From IMG/VR virus record IMGVR_UViG_3300033149_001366, positions 1 through 45,168 of that record: a stretch of 45,168 nt of DNA; one strand, written 5' to 3'. Of the stretch, positions 32,577-40,556 are shown piece by piece. The DNA is from a virus. Under the pieces are notes generated by a model. It did no database searches. It was not told the DNA's origin and was given only the letters and a program-made list of their open reading frames with translations. Positions within the stretch are counted from its first letter, which is position 1; every line of letters starts with the position of its first letter. The translations under genes were made by a program, and so were the position numbers.

Positions 32577-32899
32577 TACAATAAACCTAGATTTTTACTA
32601 TAATTAAAAAAATCCTCGAAATAAGTTCTCAATAGTAGTAATATATAACCTCTATTTGGAAAGTTATCATGTTTTAAATTTACCTCAAATCCATAATCAT
32701 CATTATCAATTCCCGGTCCAAGTAATTTTATAGATTTAGTCGCAGTAGACAATGCATAACCATCAAAGTCTTCGTTACGAAAACAATCAATTGAAGAACC
32801 TTCTATGGAAAATTCCTCTGGTTCAGGATGTTTATCTGGATTCTGGCAAACTTCTAAAAGCAATTCTATAATTTTATTAGATATCTCTTCGTCGGTCAT
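32576..32899 (-). CDS. Small paralogue family member 3, 107 aa
   Basis: N-terminal helix ISNKIIELLLEVCQ, variable acidic middle, and the shared block FEVNLKHDNFPNRGYILLLL followed by RTYFEDFFNYSKN. I chose the ATG at 32897-32899 (AAGGA upstream); an earlier ATG at 32935 lies inside the upstream gene. Its stop codon and the next gene's ATG share one base. Function unknown. Confidence 0.7.
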   Translation of the reverse strand: MTDEEISNKIIELLLEVCQNPDKHPEPEEFSIEGSSIDCFRNEDFDGYALSTATKSIKLLGPGIDNDDYGFEVNLKHDNFPNRGYILLLLRTYFEDFFNYSKNLGLL

Positions 32900-33338
32900 T
32901 TTTATACAATTCCTTAGTGTTTTTGTAACACTCATACATAGATGGTATATTAACCCTCATTAATAAAAACAAATAACCAATACCATAAATATTTTTACTT
33001 AAATCTAGTTCCCCAATTTTGATTCCATAACTTTTATTTGTTGGTTTTTCTGGTTTACTATAAACAACCCATTTATTGTTTGAGAAATCAAATACTATGT
33101 TGTAATTTGGACCTGCCGGATCAATATCAATCCAATTGGGGTATACCCTATCTTTAGGATTTATTTGTAATTGTTTCGGTAATATGTAGTCGTGATAACC
33201 ATCTTCACAATAATTCAAATAAAGCAATTCTGAATGATGTTCAGAAGAAGATGTAGTAACGGCATAATAAAAATTGCGAGTTTTGTCTTCTTTGCAGTCT
33301 GTGAATATTCGAGTTAGAAGTTTAATTATTGTTATCAT
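32877..33338 (-). CDS. First gene of leftward early operon; paralogue family member 4, 153 aa
   Basis: The protein combines two motifs found in neighbours: ILPKQLQINPKDRVY (as in 31824-32576) and a C-terminal block GELDLSKNIYGIGYLFLLMR then VNIPSMYECYKN, a divergent copy of the seven-member family signature. I chose the ATG at 33336-33338: the -10 of the leftward promoter covers an upstream in-frame ATG (33360-33362), and GGAGGG lies 10 nt before 33338. It would be the first translated product from that promoter. Confidence 0.7.
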   Translation of the reverse strand: MITIIKLLTRIFTDCKEDKTRNFYYAVTTSSSEHHSELLYLNYCEDGYHDYILPKQLQINPKDRVYPNWIDIDPAGPNYNIVFDFSNNKWVVYSKPEKPTNKSYGIKIGELDLSKNIYGIGYLFLLMRVNIPSMYECYKNTKELYKNDRRRDI

Positions 33339-33360
33339 CACAAACCATCCCTCCATTCTC

Positions 33361-33389
33361 ATTGTAGGAAAATCTAACCCCTAGGTCAA
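33361..33389 (-). promoter_or_regulatory. Leftward sigma-70 promoter of the divergent pair
   Basis: TTGACC (33384-33389), 17-nt spacer, TACAAT (33361-33366). Transcription would start near 33354, leaving a short leader with GGAGGG before the ATG at 33338. The sequence GTCAAGGGAAATTTT (33385-33399) around the -35 recurs at 26168-26182. Confidence 0.82.
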
Positions 33390-33423
33390 GGGAAATTTTC
33401 CAAAAAATTTTTTATTTTCCCCG

Positions 33424-33452
33424 TTGACAATACCCAAGGGCCCGCCTATAAT
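33424..33452 (+). promoter_or_regulatory. Rightward sigma-70 promoter, perfect consensus
   Basis: TTGACA (33424-33429), 17-nt spacer, TATAAT (33447-33452). Both hexamers are perfect. The spacer contains GGGCCC, and an interrupted inverted repeat (CCCAAGGGCC ... GGCCCACATTGGG) covers the -10 and the start site, a possible operator. The two promoters are 34 bp apart at their -35 boxes, with an AT-rich palindromic GGAAATTTTCC between them. Confidence 0.88.
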
Positions 33453-33479
33453 CCTATACATGGTCGTTCAGGCCCACAT

Positions 33480-33812
33480 TGGGCATCTGGATTTTTCGAT
33501 ACAAAAGGTTCGATGAAATGTTGAAAATGAATCAACCAGGCAAAACAGAAAACAGGCTGGGTAAAACATTACAAAAAACATTATGCAAAACAACGGTAAA
33601 CATTATACAAAAATGAAGCAAAAACACAATATGTTGTGCTTTTCCAGGCAACTACCTACAATGGTTGGTAGAAAATTCAAAACATTATACGCTATATATA
33701 ATATATATAAGGCTTATATGTAAACAGTAGTATTTTCCAAAGTAATATAATTAGCAGTTAATATTAGGCGTATAATGTTTTGGTATAATGTCTGCTTTTG
33801 AAAGGGTTTGAC
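33480..33812 (+). promoter_or_regulatory. Untranslated leader with repeated ACATTATAC motifs; possible origin/operator region
   Basis: No gene is seen in this 333-nt stretch. AAAACATTAC/ATGC/ATAC motifs occur at 33563, 33575, 33597 and 33679, with inverted copies at 33768 and 33782. The copies AAAACATTATACGC (33679-33692) and GCGTATAATGTTTT (33768-33781) are perfect 14-bp complements. Between them is a TATATA-rich stretch. A 9-of-10 stem AAAAACACAA/TTGTGCTTTT (33620-33643) could attenuate transcription. The inverted copies also supply TATAAT -10-like hexamers close to the first gene. Initiation of replication or autoregulation by the HTH protein downstream are both plausible. Confidence 0.6.
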
Positions 33813-34694
33813 ATGTCTGACTTGATTGGTAGAAAAGAAGTAGCCAAACTATTCAATGTGAAGTACCCAACTGTACAACGTCTAGAACAGAGGGGATTGA
33901 TCCATCCTAAATACGTTGGCAATTATAAAGATGGAAGAAAAAAGAGAAAATATGATAAAAATGAAGTTATAAAGGCTGCCAAAAAATACAAAGTTATAAG
34001 AAACATGAATAATAAAATAAAACAACAACCTTACATAATTAAAAATAGTGATTATAAAAAAGTAATCAACCTCTGGAATAGCAATTGTAAACAACAACCT
34101 GAATTACGTAGTAAGAAAGTGAATAGCAAAGATAATCCTACGTTGATTAAACAATTACGTGGATTGCAAAGAATAAGCAATCTCGATTATATAAAAGAAC
34201 AAATCCAATCCTATTTCGATTGTTGCCAAAAGAAAAAACATTTGCGGGATGGCAATAATTTTGCATATTTATCCTTGACTTCCTTCTTGAAGCGAATCTA
34301 TACTGATTTGAAGAATAAGAATCATCATTGGTGGAATAAAGTTCAGGATAAAGTTGAAATTGAAGACAAACATCCTAATTTAACTAGAAAGTTTGCTTAC
34401 AGGTATGCTCAAGAGTTCACTGATTACGTGTCAATAGAGTTAAAAAATCCTAGCAAAGAGTATTCTATTTTTAAAATCGCTGGTGATTACTTTAAGAAGT
34501 TATTCGATGATACTAAAAAATGTCCAATGTTTATGTCATTATCCAAACAAGAACGGTTTGATTTTGTGTTTAATGCGGTATTCTCATGTGCTAGAAATAA
34601 AGGTAATTGGGTTGAAATGAAGTTGTTTGCTAGTAAGTATTTTTGGGATGATGTTAGAGAACATATAAGACAATTAGGAATACCAACTGTTTAG
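33813..34694 (+). CDS. MerR-like HTH protein, possible replication or transcription regulator, 293 aa
   Basis: The N-terminal 60 residues are a MerR/excisionase-type winged helix-turn-helix: LIGRKEVAKLFNVKYPTVQR, LEQRGLIHPKYVGNYKDGR, RKYDKNEVIKAAKKY. The remaining 230 residues are basic and helical, with no domain recognised. I chose ATG 33813 (AAAGGG 7 nt upstream) over an in-frame TTG at 33798. As the first gene after the motif-rich leader it is the natural candidate to bind the ACATTATAC repeats. Ends with TAG. Confidence 0.75.
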   Translation: MSDLIGRKEVAKLFNVKYPTVQRLEQRGLIHPKYVGNYKDGRKKRKYDKNEVIKAAKKYKVIRNMNNKIKQQPYIIKNSDYKKVINLWNSNCKQQPELRSKKVNSKDNPTLIKQLRGLQRISNLDYIKEQIQSYFDCCQKKKHLRDGNNFAYLSLTSFLKRIYTDLKNKNHHWWNKVQDKVEIEDKHPNLTRKFAYRYAQEFTDYVSIELKNPSKEYSIFKIAGDYFKKLFDDTKKCPMFMSLSKQERFDFVFNAVFSCARNKGNWVEMKLFASKYFWDDVREHIRQLGIPTV

Positions 34695-34708
34695 AGAGGA
34701 GGGTTATA

Positions 34709-34927
34709 ATGGAACATGTTAGACCAATGAAAGATGTACGAAGTTATGGCGAAGATTTGGGTGTTCATCTCGGTAAGATTGAAAAATGTGATTGCAATGA
34801 TGAAAATGACGCTGGGCGATATGTAGTTATTGCTTATAATGATAGGGGGTATAATTACACAACGGTAGACTTGGTTGACTTGATTAATTGGGTAAGAAAC
34901 AATAAACCGGAATTATTAGATGATTAA
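34709..34927 (+). CDS. Hypothetical protein, 72 aa
   Basis: Not recognised. Acidic, with EKCDCNDENDAGRYVVIAYN and a C-terminal TTVDLVDLINWVRNNKPELL helix. GAGGAGGG precedes the ATG, and its end overlaps the next start (ATGATTAATG). Confidence 0.7.
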   Translation: MEHVRPMKDVRSYGEDLGVHLGKIEKCDCNDENDAGRYVVIAYNDRGYNYTTVDLVDLINWVRNNKPELLDD

Positions 34928-35168
34928 TGCAAACTTAGCAGATTTCATCAAGGATGAATGTGCTAACTACAAGAACAATGGTTGCATTTTATCAAAGTAT
35001 CATATATGTAAAGTTATAAATAATAACGAAAGATGTAGTTATTTCGAGGTCTTTGTTTTACCAAATGCTGTAAAAGGTGGACGGAAAAATAGAAGAGTTA
35101 AACCTAGGAACGATGTCGGAATCGTTGCTGAGTATCGTCAAAGAGTTGAAAAGGCAAATAATGCATGA
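34920..35168 (+). CDS. Cysteine-cluster phage protein, 82 aa
   Basis: The series DECANYKNNGC, HICKV and NERCSYFEVFVLP follows a recurrent phage pattern in which four cysteines precede a YFE-x2-VLP motif, probably binding zinc. The C-terminal third is basic (GGRKNRRVKPRND). Function unknown. It ends in TGA followed directly by TAG. Confidence 0.7.
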   Translation: MINANLADFIKDECANYKNNGCILSKYHICKVINNNERCSYFEVFVLPNAVKGGRKNRRVKPRNDVGIVAEYRQRVEKANNA

Positions 35169-35268
35169 TAGACACGCGCCAGAATCGCTTTCTTCATTTA
35201 TAACAATGATACAATCAATGTTTTTTAATAGAAAATCGCAAAAAGGTATCCAAGTACCATTTGGGTAA
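35077..35268 (+). CDS. Possible overlapping small ORF, 63 aa
   Basis: A GTG-started frame, or one from ATG 35113, overlapping the end of the previous gene and filling the gap before the helicase. It reads MSESLLSIVKELKRQIMHDR, then SLSSFITMIQSMFFNRKSQKG. It is a credible helical protein, but neither start has a good ribosome binding site. The rest of the interval to 35325 holds only AT-rich sequence and the AAAGGG site of the next gene. Confidence 0.4.
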   Translation: MDGKIEELNLGTMSESLLSIVKELKRQIMHDRHAPESLSSFITMIQSMFFNRKSQKGIQVPFG

Positions 35269-35325
35269 AAAAGACGATTTTACGTTCTATAATAATCATT
35301 TTTAATAAAAAAAATAAAGGGCAAA

Positions 35326-36780
35326 ATGAACCATCTTTCAAACTACATTAGAAATAGTATTATTTATTTGAGCATAACTGACGATAACTTCATTTCCGTT
35401 GTTTCTGGGATAGACCTATCCTCTACATTTCTGAATCCGATTCCATTCGATTGTTTTAGTATTTGTGTTAAGTTTTATAAACAATTTAATTCAGCCCCTA
35501 AAAATCATTTTCAAGATGAATTGAATAAGTTCATAGATAAATATTCCGATGCAGAAAAGAAGCAATATTATAGTTATATTGAAACTATACAGAAGATGGA
35601 TAAACCTGATGTTAAATATATCATATCAAGATTACATGGATGGATACGTGAGCAGCAGTTAAAAAATGCACTATTAGATGCTTCTGAAATTGTGGATTCA
35701 AACCCTGATAAAGCATCTTCCATTTTATATAATGCTTTGCAATCTGGTATTGAACAGGAAGAATCAGGATTAGATTATTTTAATGATTATGATAGTTTAA
35801 GGTCACGTAGTCAAGGTATAGAATATTTAATGCAAAGTGGGATAACTGAATTAGACAGATTGATTGGAGGTTTTACTAGGGGCAGGTTTGTTACAATTAT
35901 GGGTGAGTATAAAGGACTTAAATCATGGTTCTTAATGCATTTAGGTAAAGTGGCATTATTCAATGGTCTAAATGTGGTTCATATAAGTCACGAAATGAGT
36001 CAACAAGAGGTTGAGGAACGTTACGACCAATTAATAAGTGGTTTTATGGTTGATGGTAAACCAGGCCCAAACAAGAATCCGTTAAACAGAGATAGGCCGG
36101 AAAGTGATTGGGAAGTTAAATACTGGAAGTTGTGTGATGACAATTTAGTAAAACAAAAGAAAGTTGTAGTTCCGTCAGTATTAAATATTCCATTAATTAT
36201 AAAGAACAGAAATAGAATCAAAAATACTTGTAAAGGTAATTTACGCATCCGAAAATATCCACCATTAACGTGTTCGATGGAACGTTTAAGAAATTACTTA
36301 CACTATTTGGAACATTTTGATGGGTTCAAGCCGGATGTAATTATAAATGATTATGTGGATGATATGGATTTATCAACTTACGATGAACAATTAAGACATC
36401 AATTAAATGATGCTTATTTAGACCACAAAAGACTTGCGGATGAATTGAATGCGCTTGTAATAACTGCTTCACAAGTTAATAGAAAAGCGATTGAATCGCC
36501 AATAATGGACAAAAGAAACTTTGCAGAAGATTTACGCAAGGCCGGTAATGTTGATATGGCAATCGGAATATGCAGAAGTTCAGTAATGAAACAGATGGAT
36601 AGGGCCAATTTATTCGTTGTGGTGAATCGTACTGGCAGTGATTCCGTATGGTGTCAAATCGGTACGGCAGTCCAAGCAGGTCAATTTGCCGTGTGGTCAT
36701 TGTCTTCAAAGGAAGCAAAACAACAAATGGACGAGATTGAGGATAGTATAAAACAAGGTAAAATGTTAGGGGAATTGTAG
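35326..36780 (+). CDS. DnaB-like replicative helicase/RecA-fold ATPase
   Basis: An N-terminal helical domain (about 1-165) is followed by a RecA-type core: SGITELDRLIGGFTRGRFVT, then the P-loop position MGEYKGLKSWFLMHLGK, VVHISHEMSQQEVEERYDQ, VIINDYVDDMD as Walker B, and VITASQVNRKA (the DnaB SQxxR-like motif). It should unwind DNA with the primase encoded at 38.6-39.5 kb. The P-loop has leucine where the second glycine is expected (GEYKGLKS). AAAGGG lies upstream of the ATG. Length 484 aa is normal for the family. Confidence 0.85.
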   Translation: MNHLSNYIRNSIIYLSITDDNFISVVSGIDLSSTFLNPIPFDCFSICVKFYKQFNSAPKNHFQDELNKFIDKYSDAEKKQYYSYIETIQKMDKPDVKYIISRLHGWIREQQLKNALLDASEIVDSNPDKASSILYNALQSGIEQEESGLDYFNDYDSLRSRSQGIEYLMQSGITELDRLIGGFTRGRFVTIMGEYKGLKSWFLMHLGKVALFNGLNVVHISHEMSQQEVEERYDQLISGFMVDGKPGPNKNPLNRDRPESDWEVKYWKLCDDNLVKQKKVVVPSVLNIPLIIKNRNRIKNTCKGNLRIRKYPPLTCSMERLRNYLHYLEHFDGFKPDVIINDYVDDMDLSTYDEQLRHQLNDAYLDHKRLADELNALVITASQVNRKAIESPIMDKRNFAEDLRKAGNVDMAIGICRSSVMKQMDRANLFVVVNRTGSDSVWCQIGTAVQAGQFAVWSLSSKEAKQQMDEIEDSIKQGKMLGEL

Positions 36781-36863
36781 TGTTGAAAATAAACAAAATA
36801 TACAATGAAAACTGTAAAAAGAATAAAAGAAGCGAAGAGCAATTTATTCGTGAGAATAAATAA
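36780..36863 (+). CDS. Possible micro-ORF between helicase genes, 27 aa
   Basis: A GTG-started frame begins inside the previous stop (TAGTG) and ends with TAA directly abutting the ATG of the next gene. It encodes a charged, lysine- and glutamate-rich peptide (MLKINKIYNENCKKNKRSEE). GGGG lies upstream. The neat junctions support it, but length is too short for certainty. Confidence 0.35.
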   Translation: MLKINKIYNENCKKNKRSEEQFIRENK

Positions 36864-38306
36864 ATGAACATTAAACAACTGACAAATAAACAACTGGATT
36901 CTTATTTAGATGGTTTTGTATTTAAAACAGAACCTTTTCGACATCAAAAGATTTCGATACTTTTTGCAAAAGACAAAGATAGGGTAGCCTTTTTTCATTC
37001 TATAGGAAGTGGTAAAACTGCCTGTAGTCTTTATACGGCTCAAGTGTGGGATGTTAATAGGATTTTGGTAGTGTGCCCAACATCGGTTATTACAACATGG
37101 AAACAAGAGGTTAGAAAACATACTGATTGGAGTTTTGAAGAGTTAACTGGTACTACTCAAGAACGTTTTGACAAGTTTCTGCAAAGTTCTGCAAATGTTG
37201 ATTGTATTAATTGGGCAGGACTTAAGTATTTGTTTTGTTCTAAAGGTGAAAAAGGATTTGAATTGGATGCTGATAAGTTTGTTGAAGTTGATTATGATTG
37301 TCTTATATTAGATGAATCCCATAAATGTAAAGATTACAGGACAATACAAAGTAAAATAGTTAAATTACTAAGTCAGATTATTGGGAAATGTATCATGCTC
37401 ACTGGTTCACCGATAAGTAATAATGAGTTGAACTTGTGGAATCAGTACGATGTTTTAGACCAAGGTAAAACATTGGGTAGAAACTTTTTTGTTTATCGTA
37501 ATAATTATTTTAAGCCTATTAAACATAAAACACGGAACAGGAGTTGGACTGAATGGAAACTGAAATCTTTAGAACATAGGGAACAGATACTGGATAAAAT
37601 AAGCAAATCTACACTCAGATATGATATATCTGAGTGTATGAACTTGCCGGAAGTATCTTATGTTAAACGGTATGTTAATTTAACTAAGAAACAACGGGAT
37701 TTTATTGATGATATAGTCAGTAATATACAAATAAATGAAGATGATGTTAATTTATCGAAATCTAATTATAATAAGGCTATGAAAATAGCACAGATTACTG
37801 GTGGTACTGTTTTAGATGACGATGGTGAATCTTATATATTCAAAAAGAATCCAAAATTGAATGAGTTGGAAGATATATTAATGGAGACAGATGAAAAGGT
37901 AATTATATTTCATGCTTTTGTAGAAGAGGGCAGAGAAATAGAAAAGTTATGTAAGAAGAATAATTGGAATTATGCTTCGTTGCGTTCTGAAATTAAGAAT
38001 AAATCAAGACAAATTGAAAGATTTCAAAATGACAAAAATTGTAGATTTTTAATAACACACCCTATGAGTGGTGGTTTGGGATTAAATCTACAAATGGCCA
38101 GGATTGCTATATTTTATAGTATAGGTTTTTTGGGTCACTTGATAAGACAACAAGCCGAAGGAAGAATCAAAAGAGCAGGACAAAATAAAACATGTTTATT
38201 CATAGATTTGGTAGCCAAGAATAGTATAGATGAACATTTATTAGAGGCAATAAGTGATAAACGAAAGATTGCAGAAGCAATCCTAAATTATTTATCCAAG
38301 TTATGA
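36864..38306 (+). CDS. SNF2-family DNA helicase/translocase
   Basis: Superfamily 2 motor of 480 aa with all main motifs: Walker A FFHSIGSGKTA (Lys51), Ia VVCPTSVITTWKQE, Walker B DCLILDESHKC, motif III MLTGSPISNN, then in the second lobe VIIFHAFVEEG, FLITHPMSGGLGLNLQ and motif VI RQQAEGRIKRAGQ. It could remodel forks or displace proteins from DNA. It ends in TGA, overlapping tail-to-tail by 6 nt with the leftward gene at 38301; a read-through would add only Trp-Arg-Phe before TAG. Confidence 0.92.
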   Translation: MNIKQLTNKQLDSYLDGFVFKTEPFRHQKISILFAKDKDRVAFFHSIGSGKTACSLYTAQVWDVNRILVVCPTSVITTWKQEVRKHTDWSFEELTGTTQERFDKFLQSSANVDCINWAGLKYLFCSKGEKGFELDADKFVEVDYDCLILDESHKCKDYRTIQSKIVKLLSQIIGKCIMLTGSPISNNELNLWNQYDVLDQGKTLGRNFFVYRNNYFKPIKHKTRNRSWTEWKLKSLEHREQILDKISKSTLRYDISECMNLPEVSYVKRYVNLTKKQRDFIDDIVSNIQINEDDVNLSKSNYNKAMKIAQITGGTVLDDDGESYIFKKNPKLNELEDILMETDEKVIIFHAFVEEGREIEKLCKKNNWNYASLRSEIKNKSRQIERFQNDKNCRFLITHPMSGGLGLNLQMARIAIFYSIGFLGHLIRQQAEGRIKRAGQNKTCLFIDLVAKNSIDEHLLEAISDKRKIAEAILNYLSKL

Positions 38307-38630
38307 CGGTTTTAGTTTCTTTCGATTTTTCCTAATTTTTTCAAAGAATTCAGGAAATCTAGTTCTTAATATTAATGAAATGTAACCTCTGTTTGGGAGA
38401 CTTTTGTCGTCCAAATTAATTTCGGTTCCATTTTCTGCTATTTGTTCCGCTTTAGCCAATTTAATTTTGTTTGTAGATGCATAAAATATAAGTATTGGAT
38501 TTTTCCATGAATTATTAGGAACATAAACACAAGCATCAGCAGAACCAATATATTCGGCATCACAATCAATGTCATCTCTCATAAGGAAATTAATTAGATT
38601 GTCTGACAATTCTTTACTAGATGTTTCCAT
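38301..38630 (-). CDS. Small paralogue family member 5, 109 aa
   Basis: Helix LSDNLINFLMRDD, beta-rich middle (ACVYVPNNSWKNPILIFYAS) and the shared block INLDDKSLPNRGYISLILR then TRFPEFFEKIRKN. Its start lies 37 nt inside the primase gene, and it is the last gene of this leftward cluster. No terminator separates it from the converging helicase gene. Function unknown. Confidence 0.7.
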   Translation of the reverse strand: METSSKELSDNLINFLMRDDIDCDAEYIGSADACVYVPNNSWKNPILIFYASTNKIKLAKAEQIAENGTEINLDDKSLPNRGYISLILRTRFPEFFEKIRKNRKKLKPS

Positions 38631-39541
38631 TTGTTCATACCATACTTTCGTATAAAGGTGTCCGGGTCATACCCATGTGGCAATCTCACGTATTTTACTG
38701 TTCGACCTAAATCTTGCCACCATGCTACTTCTCTTTGCGCTGCATTTATGGCGTCGGAGTCCCATGCTATAATGATTTTTGCATTGTGTTCCAATAGTAT
38801 TGTTCTCTGTTCTGCTGATAGCCTCTTGCCAAATGAACCTACTGCCTTTTCCCCGATTCTCCATACGTCGGTTACACCTTCTACAATTATTAATTCATCG
38901 TTGTTCAGATTTTTATTCAATCCATATAAATAATGATTGGCTTTAAATCCAGCGGGAAATTTATATTTTGATTTAGCATTTTTAGTTATATCTGCTGCTT
39001 GGAATCCTACATAATTATTATTTCTATCATAAATTGGAATGATTAAACAATAGGCATATTTACCTCTATCACAATATTTAACACCCCAGGAGTTCAACAA
39101 TTCAATATCGAATTGTCTACGTTTGCACCAATTATCAACTTCCAAAAATCTATTTGGTCTTAAATCATATAAAACTTCCGGTTTTTCTATCTTTATGTTT
39201 GCTATTTTATCTTGTCGTATGTTCTGTCGTAAGTTTGATTTGACCGTATCTTCAATGGATTCTACATGTAATTTTGTGTTGTCAACTAATGATTTGTATT
39301 GTTCAAAAGATAACCCTGTTAGTTTATTTAATATTTTGTATAAATTGCCGGTTTCGTTACACCGCCAACAACTAAAATTTCCTTCTTTGAAAATACCAAG
39401 ATGAAATGATTTATCTTTAGTAAGCCCATGTTCTTCACAATAAGGACAACAAACTCCTATTACACCAACACCAACATTTTTGCATGGACCTATACGATAT
39501 TTGATGTTGAGTCTCTTTAATATTTTCGGTAGGTTACCCAT
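38594..39541 (-). CDS. DnaG-type primase
   Basis: 315 aa with an N-terminal zinc ribbon (CCPYCEEHG and FSCWRCNETG), a linker, and a Toprim catalytic domain: LIIVEGVTDVWRIG with the conserved glutamate, and IIIAWDSDAINAAQ with the DxD. A YCLIIPIYDRNNNYVGFQ segment typical of phage primases sits between. It would prime lagging strands together with the DnaB-like helicase. The ATG follows the preceding stop with a short overlap. Confidence 0.92.
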   Translation of the reverse strand: MGNLPKILKRLNIKYRIGPCKNVGVGVIGVCCPYCEEHGLTKDKSFHLGIFKEGNFSCWRCNETGNLYKILNKLTGLSFEQYKSLVDNTKLHVESIEDTVKSNLRQNIRQDKIANIKIEKPEVLYDLRPNRFLEVDNWCKRRQFDIELLNSWGVKYCDRGKYAYCLIIPIYDRNNNYVGFQAADITKNAKSKYKFPAGFKANHYLYGLNKNLNNDELIIVEGVTDVWRIGEKAVGSFGKRLSAEQRTILLEHNAKIIIAWDSDAINAAQREVAWWQDLGRTVKYVRLPHGYDPDTFIRKYGMNKWKHLVKNCQTI

Positions 39542-39881
39542 TTAATTTTACTCTATCCTTTAAATGTTCAAAGAATCCAGGATATTTTCTTCTCAATAAT
39601 AATAATATATAACCTCTATTCGGAAAATCGTCATTCTCTATATTTACTACATCTTCTTCGTAAACATATTTATGTTCTGGTGGACACAAGTATAATTTAC
39701 TTCCACGAATTTTTATATTGTTGCTATTTCCTTTTCTGTTGGATAGATTTCTTATATGCAACCCCCAAGTAAGTTCACCAAAATGGGTGTATTCTTCTGC
39801 TATGAAAGTAAGCCCATTAGATAGTAAACTCTTCTTCGTTAATAATTCAATAATCTTATCGGATTTTTCTTTATCATTCAT
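39534..39881 (-). CDS. Small paralogue family member 6, 115 aa
   Basis: Helix KSDKIIELLTKKS, a middle beta-rich part (IKIRGSKLYLCPPEHKYVY) and the shared block VNIENDDFPNRGYILLLLR then RKYPGFFEHLKDR, closest in sequence to member 3. The ATG overlaps the upstream TGA (ATGA). Encoded directly before the primase. Confidence 0.72.
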   Translation of the reverse strand: MNDKEKSDKIIELLTKKSLLSNGLTFIAEEYTHFGELTWGLHIRNLSNRKGNSNNIKIRGSKLYLCPPEHKYVYEEDVVNIENDDFPNRGYILLLLRRKYPGFFEHLKDRVKLNG

Positions 39882-40546
39882 TTTTTATCGAACGTTTTGC
39901 CTATTGCTGCCATTGCTATGATTGCGTCTTTAATAGTTAATCCTTCTATTTGCAATAATGTGTATTTTGCCGATGTATTAGGTCTAATAGTTACAGTTGT
40001 ATTAGGTTTATTTTTGAGTCTTGTTTTAATATTACCAATTAATTTTCTTGAGGTATATGGTAGTGTATAAAATTCAGCCTTTCCCCAATTGTCTGATAGA
40101 CATTCATTAATCAAACTTTTAATTGTTTCCGAGCATAAATGTTTTGCTTGGTCTGATATTTCCTTACTATCTCGTTTACTAATACCAGCACCTATTTTTG
40201 GTAGCCAATCATTTTGTAATGTTTCTACGAACCCTTTTATATTGAACGTTCCTAAATTATCCTTGATCATATATGTTCTTCTTAAATACCCGACTAAAAT
40301 TGGTGGGTCACATATTCCATCGTATGTGAATTGAACAGCGCGAGCGAATGAACCATTTTTTCGTTTTCTATATGATTTCCTAATACATATATAATTGGTG
40401 TAGTTTAATACAGTATAATCCGAACTTAATTCAATGCGTTGTGTTTCGGTATCTACTTTATCAATGAAATTATATTTTTCCAACTGATTTTTAGTAAAAT
40501 GAAGTACCTTATTCCATAATTCATTTGTCCAATCGGTGGGAACCAT
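39878..40546 (-). CDS. Hypothetical protein, 222 aa
   Basis: Not recognised. A mixed fold with a basic patch (ICIRKSYRKRKNGSFARAVQ) and a C-terminal beta/helix segment (TTVTIRPNTSAKYTLLQIEG, LTIKDAIIAMAAIGKTF). The position between an HTH protein and the primase suggests DNA metabolism; this is context only. AAGGA precedes the ATG. Confidence 0.65.
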   Translation of the reverse strand: MVPTDWTNELWNKVLHFTKNQLEKYNFIDKVDTETQRIELSSDYTVLNYTNYICIRKSYRKRKNGSFARAVQFTYDGICDPPILVGYLRRTYMIKDNLGTFNIKGFVETLQNDWLPKIGAGISKRDSKEISDQAKHLCSETIKSLINECLSDNWGKAEFYTLPYTSRKLIGNIKTRLKNKPNTTVTIRPNTSAKYTLLQIEGLTIKDAIIAMAAIGKTFDKK

Positions 40547-40556
40547 TTCATTTTCC

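Noticed and set aside
33480-33812. tRNA or other structured RNA gene in the leader
   Set aside because: No cloverleaf, anticodon arm or CCA end could be folded by eye; the stems present are short and isolated.
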